DNA from: Hymenobacter baengnokdamensis
GTDB taxonomy: Bacteria; Bacteroidota; Bacteroidia; Cytophagales; Hymenobacteraceae
DNA length: 64,000 bases
NCBI RefSeq assembly: GCF_008728635.1
Contig: NZ_CP044285.1
Coordinates: 2,728,001-2,792,000 of the forward strand
Direction: 5' to 3'
Shown here: positions 59,156 to 64,000 of the stretch, one piece after another
How the letters are laid out: each line of letters begins with the position of its first letter
How positions within the stretch are numbered: position 1 is the first letter of the stretch
The notes under the pieces: generated by a model
Seen by the model: only the letters and a program-made list of their open reading frames with translations
Told to the model about the DNA's origin: nothing
Database searches by the model: none
Translations under genes and position numbers: made by a program

Positions 59156-60650
59156 GTGAAAATTTATTATTATCGCTGGTTACTGTTGTCAATACTTTTG
59201 CTGCTAGCCGTGCTACCATTTATGGGGCTTGCTTTCTTTGCGCATCCGTATTTCGACGATTATGATGTAGCCAATAATGCCACTGCTATGGGGCCCTTTG
59301 CTAGTCAATGGCATTGGTATCAAACCTGGTCGGGGCGAATAGTCACTATTTTCCTCGACACGATGCTCAACCCCCTTTTCTGGGGAAAGCTGGGCGAGTC
59401 TGGTTCCCATGTGCTGGCCGGCTTGCGGGCAATACTACTACTAGTGATGCTGGCGCAGATAGTGGCTCTGCAACAGTTTTTTCGGGTGCTGCTGCGCTTG
59501 CTAACCCCCGTCAGCGGGGCCGACAGGGACAGGCGGCAGCTCGAGTGGCTACTGGCACTCCTGCTAACGGCACTAGGACTGAACGCAATGCCGGAGCCCT
59601 TTTCTTTTCTTTATTGGTACAGTGCCACCTTCGTTTACCAGCTGGCCTGGGTATTTACGCTAGGCTTCACAACGGCAGCCTTGCGAGCGAGTGAGCTACC
59701 CCCCGGGCCGCAGCGGCGGCGGTGGGCCGGGGGGCCGGGCTCAGCCTGGGGCTGGCCATTGGCAGCAGCGAGCCCGCTTTGCTGCTGTGCGCGGTAACTA
59801 TGGCCGCGCTAGGGTGGTGGATACGCCGGCACCGGCCAGCAGCCTGGTCATTGTGGCTGGGTTGGTGCGCGTTAGCTGTAGTGGGCATTACCCTGTCGCT
59901 GAGTGCGCCTGGCAACTGGAACCGGGCCGCGCTAACGGACGCTTACCCGCCGGCCGGGCGCTGGCTGCTGCTACTACCTCGGGCAGGTCTGGCCGTGCTG
60001 CGCCTGATAACCCAGCCCGTTACATTGGCCAGTACGGTGGGGCTGGCACTAGGCTGTTTGAAGCTGGGCGCCTGGCTGTGTCCGGCCCCATCGGCCCGTC
60101 CGCGTCGGGCCGATGGGCTGGTTGTGCTAGCAAGCTATGTAGCTCTTAATACCATCGTGGTAGTGTTTCTGAAAACGTTCTGGGTAGACCCGCTCCTGGG
60201 CCGGGTCACTAACCTGCTTATTCTGGTACTGCTGCTGTCTACTGCCGGGCTGGCGCTATGGGTAGGTACCTGGTGGCAGCCGGTGGGCTCGCGTTGGCTA
60301 GCTGGCCGCCTAGTGCCCGGCGCAGGGGTAGTGCTGCTAGTGGTTTTGGTTGGGGTAGGGCAGGTAAAACAGGCATGGGTCGAGCTGCTGATGGTGGCCC
60401 CAAGCTACGACCAGCAGATGCAGGCCCGCTACGCGCTATTGCGCCAGGCGCGGGCGCGGGGGGGCTGGAGGTAAGCGCCGCTGCTTTGCAGTTGGCGCAG
60501 GTGCCAGGCGTGCTAGTGCCGCTGGCCGTAGCGGGGCGTTCCATCGATTTCAGCGTTGAGCTCAAGCTAAACGCGGCGGCTAATACTGAGATAGCCCGTT
60601 ATTTCGGCTTGCGCGCCGTCAGGCGGCAACCTGGCCCCACTTGCCGGTAG
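59156..60650 (+). pseudogene. Multi-pass membrane protein gene broken at two G-runs (DUF6056-like)
   Basis: Three frames read in turn give one continuous membrane protein of about 498 residues. Frame one runs from the GTG at 59156 (YYYRWLLLSILLLLAVLPFM, HPYFDDYDVANNA) to about 59730. Frame two runs from there (GLSLGLAIGSSEPALLL) to about 60465. Frame three runs to the stop at 60648-60650 (GLEVSAAALQLAQVPGVLVP, then ARYFGLRAVRR). Each junction falls at a run of G (six G near 59729, seven G near 60458), and both need a one-base loss to explain the shift. The early FDDYD and the layout recall the DUF6056 family, tentatively. Natural phase variation, a true pseudogene and assembly error are all possible. 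Confidence 0.75.
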
Positions 60651-60883
60651 CACCGGGCCATTCAGCTTAAGCTGGGCGGCCCAGGTAGTGGCTGAAATAA
60701 CCTTTCCGTCGGGACAAGCGCGGCGTTGGTCGGGAGTTGAGGCCCGCTGGCCCACTACCGATGAACCCAACCATATTTCCGGCCGCTCGTTTGCCAAGTA
60801 CTCAGCAGCCAGCCACTGGGACCCAGCTTACCGGCGGCTGCCTGATTGCTCATGTTATTTTTTACTTCCTTTTCCTCTTGGTC

Positions 60884-61288
60884 ATGAAATCTTTCCTGTT
60901 TGCCGCCCTGGCAACTGCCACCCTGCTTATGAGCACCGGCGCTTTTGCTGCTCCTTTTAATGACCGCGGCCGGGATAGCCGCTTCCAGCAGGACCCCGGC
61001 CACCGGGACGATAATGCCCGCCGCGATGATAATCGGGGGCAGCAGGACCGCCGCGCCATGCCCCAGGGCCAGGTGCGCGACAACGAACAGCACCGCAATG
61101 ACCGGGCTGACAACCGCCAGGGCAATGACCATTTCGACCGTAATAAAAATTACGGCTTCGACCGCAACCACCAGGTAACCCGTGAGGAACGCCGCAGCTG
61201 GGAGCAGGGTCACAACTACGGGTATGAGCAGGGCCACCGCGTAACACCTCAGGAGCGCGCCCGCTGGGAGGCCCAGTATCGCCGTTAA
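60884..61288 (+). CDS. Small secreted protein rich in Asp, Arg, Asn and Gln
   Basis: A 134-residue protein with a signal peptide (about 1-22: MKSFLFAALATATLLMSTGA, then FA). The highly charged, low-complexity mature part has many Asp, Arg, Asn and Gln (DRGRDSRFQQD, RRDDNRGQQDRR) and a repeated Gly/Tyr end (WEQGHNYGYEQGHRVTPQER). The composition suggests an unstructured or surface-coating protein. ATG 60884 is preferred to the frame-extended start at 60737. No known family was recognised. Confidence 0.65.
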   Translation: MKSFLFAALATATLLMSTGAFAAPFNDRGRDSRFQQDPGHRDDNARRDDNRGQQDRRAMPQGQVRDNEQHRNDRADNRQGNDHFDRNKNYGFDRNHQVTREERRSWEQGHNYGYEQGHRVTPQERARWEAQYRR

Positions 61289-61369
61289 ACTACCTGGCCG
61301 GGCTGGCATCTAAGCTGTAAGGGTGCCGGCCCGGCTCCGGCTTTTCACCTTTTTTTCTGCTTATTTTTT

Positions 61370-61807
61370 ATGAAGAAGTTTTTGTTGCCTCTGCTGGCAT
61401 TTGCTTTATCGGCCACTGCCGCTTCGGCCCAGGATGGAGGTCGCCCTCAACGCACACCCGAAGAAATGGCGGCCCGCCAAATGCAGGGCCTCACCAAACA
61501 GCTGGGTTTAAGTGCCGACCAGTCGGCCAAAGTGCAGCCTGTTTTACTCGCCCGCGACCAGGAAATGATGGCCATGCGCGCCCAGATGCAAGCCGGTACT
61601 GCCGACCGTGCCCAGCTGCGCAGCCAGATGCAGGCCAACCGAACCAAGTACGAAGACCAGCTTAAAGCTATTCTTACTCCCGAACAATTCACCCAAATGC
61701 AAACTCTGGAAGCCAACCGCCGCCAGCGCGGGGGCGAGGTGTTGCCGGAGGGAAAGGTGAAGGAGAAGGATGGCAATCTGAAAATTAAGACCAAAACGGA
61801 TAGCTAA
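61370..61807 (+). CDS. Spy/CpxP-like LTXXQ periplasmic protein
   Basis: A 145-residue exported protein with a signal peptide (about 1-20: LLPLLAFALSATAASAQ). It has two LTxxQ-like blocks (GLTKQLGLSADQSAKVQPV and ILTPEQFTQMQTLE) and a Met/Gln/Arg-rich helical middle (MMAMRAQMQAGTADRAQL). This is the layout of Spy/CpxP proteins, which act as ATP-independent chaperones or metal-stress responders in the periplasm. A separate terminator follows. Confidence 0.85.
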   Translation: MKKFLLPLLAFALSATAASAQDGGRPQRTPEEMAARQMQGLTKQLGLSADQSAKVQPVLLARDQEMMAMRAQMQAGTADRAQLRSQMQANRTKYEDQLKAILTPEQFTQMQTLEANRRQRGGEVLPEGKVKEKDGNLKIKTKTDS

Positions 61808-61836
61808 GCCGCTCCGGCCACTCGTTATTATTCTTC

Positions 61837-61870
61837 AAAAACCCTGGCCCTAAAAGGTCAGGGTTTTTTT
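61837..61870 (+). terminator. Terminator of the LTXXQ gene
   Basis: AAACCCTGgCC pairs with GGtCAGGGTTT, with one mismatch and a TAAAA-type loop, followed by T7. It lies 30 bp after the stop. Confidence 0.85.
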
Positions 61871-62072
61871 GAGCAAGAAAATGCATGCTTAGGCTGTGGT
61901 GCGGCAAGCTGTGCGGCGGACGACAACCCAACGCTAGCTTAAAATATGCAGAAAAATGAATATTTTAAGCCTGTGCCCGGCTGGGTGAGCTGTCGTTAAG
62001 GCGAGTAAAGTTGCCGGATTGCGCTACCATTCACTCCTAGCTTCGGGAAGCCGAGACATCGGAGGTAGCTAT

Positions 62073-62110
62073 AAAAAAGCCGCCTGTTCGAATGAACAAG
62101 CGGCTTTTTT
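62073..62110. terminator. Terminator of the PorT-like gene
   Basis: AAAAAAGCCGC pairs with GCGGCTTTTTT, with further pairing TGTTC/GAACA around a GAAT loop. The T-run of the minus strand suits the gene ending at 62126. Confidence 0.88.
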
Positions 62111-62125
62111 AATTAAGCACAGGGC

Positions 62126-62797
62126 TTACTTGCCGCCCAGTAGAAAGCCGATGTAGGCCTGAAACACGGAGTTGCGGGCATTTTTGAAATCATTGTTGCT
62201 GTAGCCATCTTTGGCAAAGTCCGTAAACGCGCCATTGTAGCGCAGGCCCAATAAAAAGCCCTGCGTCGATTGGAAGCCCAGGCCGCCTACGTAGCCGATT
62301 TCGTTGCGGTTGACGTTACTCAGGTCGGTAGTTCCCGAGCCGGCGGTCCCGACTACGCTGCCATTAAAGGTTTGGGTGCGGTCGGTCGAGATGTTCATCA
62401 GGTAGCTGTACTGAGGCCCGGCTTCAAAGAAGACACTGCCGACTTTGAGCCGCACGAGCACCGGTACGTCGAGGTAGTCGTAGCGCACGCTCCCCGTGTT
62501 GTGATAGGTGCCAAGCGCCGTAGTATATTGCTGGTCAGCGTACTTAAATCCTTTCTGGGAATACAGCACTTCGGGCTGAATCGAGAACATGTCGTTGGCG
62601 AGCCCAAAGTTGAGCATGGCGCCGGCCTGGAACCCCAGGCGGTTGTTGTACTGGCTCTGGTTGGTAAGATTGCCGGATAGATTGGAAAGACTACCGCCAG
62701 CCTTAAGGCCGAATCTAATAGTTTGGGCGTGAGCTGTCGGGGCTGTCGCAAGCACTACTAGCGCTGCCCCCGCCGTCAAAGAAAGGAGTTTGGACAT
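62126..62797 (-). CDS. PorT-like outer-membrane beta-barrel protein
   Basis: A 223-residue outer-membrane protein with a signal peptide (about 1-24: LLSLTAGAALVVLATAPTAHA). The mature part opens TIRFGLKAGGSLSNLSGN, the usual start of the PorT/OMP_b-brl_2 group, and continues with barrel strands: FGLANDMFSIQPEVLYSQKG, YDYLDVPVLVRLKVGSVFFEAG-type segment (split), and a final VFQAYIGFLLGGK. The family includes PorT of the type IX machinery, but most members have unknown roles, and this small version is more likely one of those. Confidence 0.83.
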   Translation of the reverse strand: MSKLLSLTAGAALVVLATAPTAHAQTIRFGLKAGGSLSNLSGNLTNQSQYNNRLGFQAGAMLNFGLANDMFSIQPEVLYSQKGFKYADQQYTTALGTYHNTGSVRYDYLDVPVLVRLKVGSVFFEAGPQYSYLMNISTDRTQTFNGSVVGTAGSGTTDLSNVNRNEIGYVGGLGFQSTQGFLLGLRYNGAFTDFAKDGYSNNDFKNARNSVFQAYIGFLLGGK

Positions 62798-62971
62798 AAT
62801 AAAAAGAGGGTTGAAACTATAAGCAAGCCCTGTAAAAGGTAGGGTGAGCCTGAGAGTGGCGTTTCAATAACTGCGCCAATTGCGGAGTTTACGTATAGCA
62901 CGCACCCGAAAAGGTCTGCTACCCCCATCCGAAGCAGCCTTTCTGTCACGGCACAATCCTCGCTGTCTTCC

Positions 62972-64000
62972 ATGAGCCTTTGGCAAATCATTCAACGCCT
63001 GCTGCCCTTCGTGCGGCCTCATCGCCGCCTGGTCGTCAGCACGCTGCTGCTTACGCTGGTGGGCTCGCTGGCCGCTCAGGTCAACCCGTTTGTGCTGCGC
63101 TACACCGTCGATACGGTGCAGAGCCTGCTCAATAAAGGCCTGGGGCTAGCCCAGGGCTGGCAGATGCTTATCTGGGTGAGCGCCCTCTTGCTCGGCAAAG
63201 AGCTGCTGAACACGGCCATCACTTTCGGCCAGAAATACTACGGCGAAAAAATCCGCATCAGCGTGTCGGGCGCGCTGGCTGAAGCTGCTGTCACCAAGAT
63301 TCTGGGCTACGAGCTGGGCTTTTTCACCGAAGCCGGCAACCAAACCGGCAAGCTCCAGACCCGCATCGATAGAGGGGTAGAAAGCCTGATGAAGCTGGTG
63401 CAGAACTTCTTCATCGACATTCTGCCGCTTTTTGCCAACGCCATCGTGGCGCTGGTGGTCATGTTTCTGGCCAATAAATGGGTGGGCCTGGTGGCCACGT
63501 CCATCCTGCCCGTGTACTTCTGGCTGAGCTACCGGCAGGCCGACCGCCTCAACGGCACCCGCCGCAACCTGCGCGCCCTGCGCGAGGAGAAAAACCACGG
63601 CCTCATCAGCATCATCGACAGCATCGTGGTGATAAAGAGCTTCGTGCGCGAGGCCTACGAGGGCGACAAGCAGCTAGCCGTGCAGGACAAGCTGGAAGCC
63701 GCCCAGCTCACCACGCGCAAAACCAACTTTCGCTACGACGGCCTCAAGTCGTTTTTCGAGCAGATTGGCGTGGTGGCCATCATCGTGCTTACCGCCTACT
63801 TGGTGCTGGCTGGCCAGATGAGCATAGGCGCCATCATGTTTCACGTCTTGCTCTTCAATAACGTGTCGGCGCCCATCCGGCAGCTGCACCGTATCTACGA
63901 CGAGATGAACGAGGCCCTGACCTACGCCGAAGGCTTCTTCGCCATCCTCGACGCCGATGACCAGACCGAGCGCCCCGGTCCGCTGCGCCCCGCGCACCTC
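62972..64000 (+). CDS. ABC transporter transmembrane subunit, N-terminal part (cut by window edge)
   Basis: The frame begins at ATG 62972 (MSLWQIIQRLLPFVRPHRRL) and runs without a stop to the window edge, 343 codons. It has the type 1 exporter transmembrane domain: helix one RRLVVSTLLLTLVGSLAAQV, RIDRGVESLMKLVQNFFID (intracellular loop region), LPLFANAIVALVVMFLANKW, HGLISIIDSIVVIKSFVREAY and VVAIIVLTAYLVLAGQM. The ATP-binding domain should follow outside the window. It is of the MsbA/McjD-like fused type, an inference from the TMD sequence. Confidence 0.85.
   Translation, partial: MSLWQIIQRLLPFVRPHRRLVVSTLLLTLVGSLAAQVNPFVLRYTVDTVQSLLNKGLGLAQGWQMLIWVSALLLGKELLNTAITFGQKYYGEKIRISVSGALAEAAVTKILGYELGFFTEAGNQTGKLQTRIDRGVESLMKLVQNFFIDILPLFANAIVALVVMFLANKWVGLVATSILPVYFWLSYRQADRLNGTRRNLRALREEKNHGLISIIDSIVVIKSFVREAYEGDKQLAVQDKLEAAQLTTRKTNFRYDGLKSFFEQIGVVAIIVLTAYLVLAGQMSIGAIMFHVLLFNNVSAPIRQLHRIYDEMNEALTYAEGFFAILDADDQTERPGPLRPAHL

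Larger units (their letters stand above)
61808..62125. other. Intergenic gap with terminators and a dyad
   Basis: This 318-bp gap contains a terminator at 61837-61870, an 11-bp perfect AT-rich dyad (GCTTAAAATAT at 61937-61947 with 61960-61970) and a second terminator at 62073-62110 that serves the convergent PorT-like gene. No reading frame with gene-like features was seen. Confidence 0.6.

Noticed and set aside
60567..60797. 76-codon minus-strand frame after the broken membrane-protein gene
   Set aside because: It has no family likeness, and its region lies over the decayed 3' end of a plus-strand gene.

Overview
The window reads as ordinary chromosome of a GC-rich member of the Bacteroidota, most likely Hymenobacter or a close relative (Cytophagales). 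The evidence is the mix of families: DUF2851, DUF3822, DUF4199, DUF1573, PorT-like and OmpA/PD40 outer-membrane proteins, a protein with a type IX secretion (T9SS) C-terminal domain, a large FtsK followed by LolA, and promoter-like TAnnTTTG boxes close to start codons. Shine-Dalgarno sites are mostly absent. No rRNA, tRNA or CRISPR array was seen.

Layout. 1-6.6 kb: queE (possibly cut at its 5' end), an OmpA/PD40 protein, a small secreted protein, gltA and mnmE. 6.7-16.3 kb: a DtxR/MntR-type regulator, fabH, a glycosyltransferase diverging from dapD, msrA, a 3-hydroxyacyl-CoA dehydrogenase, a small lmo0937-type membrane protein, an outer-membrane protein, an asymmetric ABC-F ATPase and a DUF4199 protein. 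16.3-23.2 kb: coaD/DUF3822/NUDIX unit, a thioesterase, an AT-rich small secreted protein, a RecD-like helicase, two secreted proteins, DUF423 and cdd. 23.4-28.2 kb: saccharopine-dehydrogenase-like protein, a two-gene ABC unit and an acyl-CoA synthetase. 28.2-31.0 kb: a minus-strand run (class V aminotransferase, rnhA, GyrI-like, trmN6). 31.1-43.7 kb: a T9SS metzincin-like protease, aroQ, xerD, two large membrane proteins, ftsK, lolA and DUF2851. 43.8-49.4 kb: a PglD/NeuD-like acyltransferase, trhO, a nucleoside phosphorylase, a LuxC-like acyl-CoA reductase diverging from a dicluster ferredoxin, and aat.

The clearly accessory stretch is 49.4-52.1 kb. It holds a small self-contained transcription unit for a hydrophobic peptide, a decayed copy of the aat 5' end, an AT-rich lipoprotein-like gene, a frameshifted IS630-type element, a truncated IS5-type transposase and a 200-bp inverted-repeat element abutting that truncated end. 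After it come valS, an S9 prolyl oligopeptidase, an E2 acyltransferase, a membrane-protein gene broken at two G-runs, small secreted proteins, a PorT-like protein and the start of an ABC exporter cut by the window edge.

The strongest unexplained signal is a set of long, near-perfect intergenic palindromes of several sequence families. Several touch stop or start codons. A second notable point is the ABC-F protein, in which every motif of one composite ATP site is degenerate while the other site is intact. I found no convincing new defence or biosynthetic system. The best candidate for something undescribed is the 49.4-49.9 kb small-peptide unit lying between two copies of the aat 5' end.
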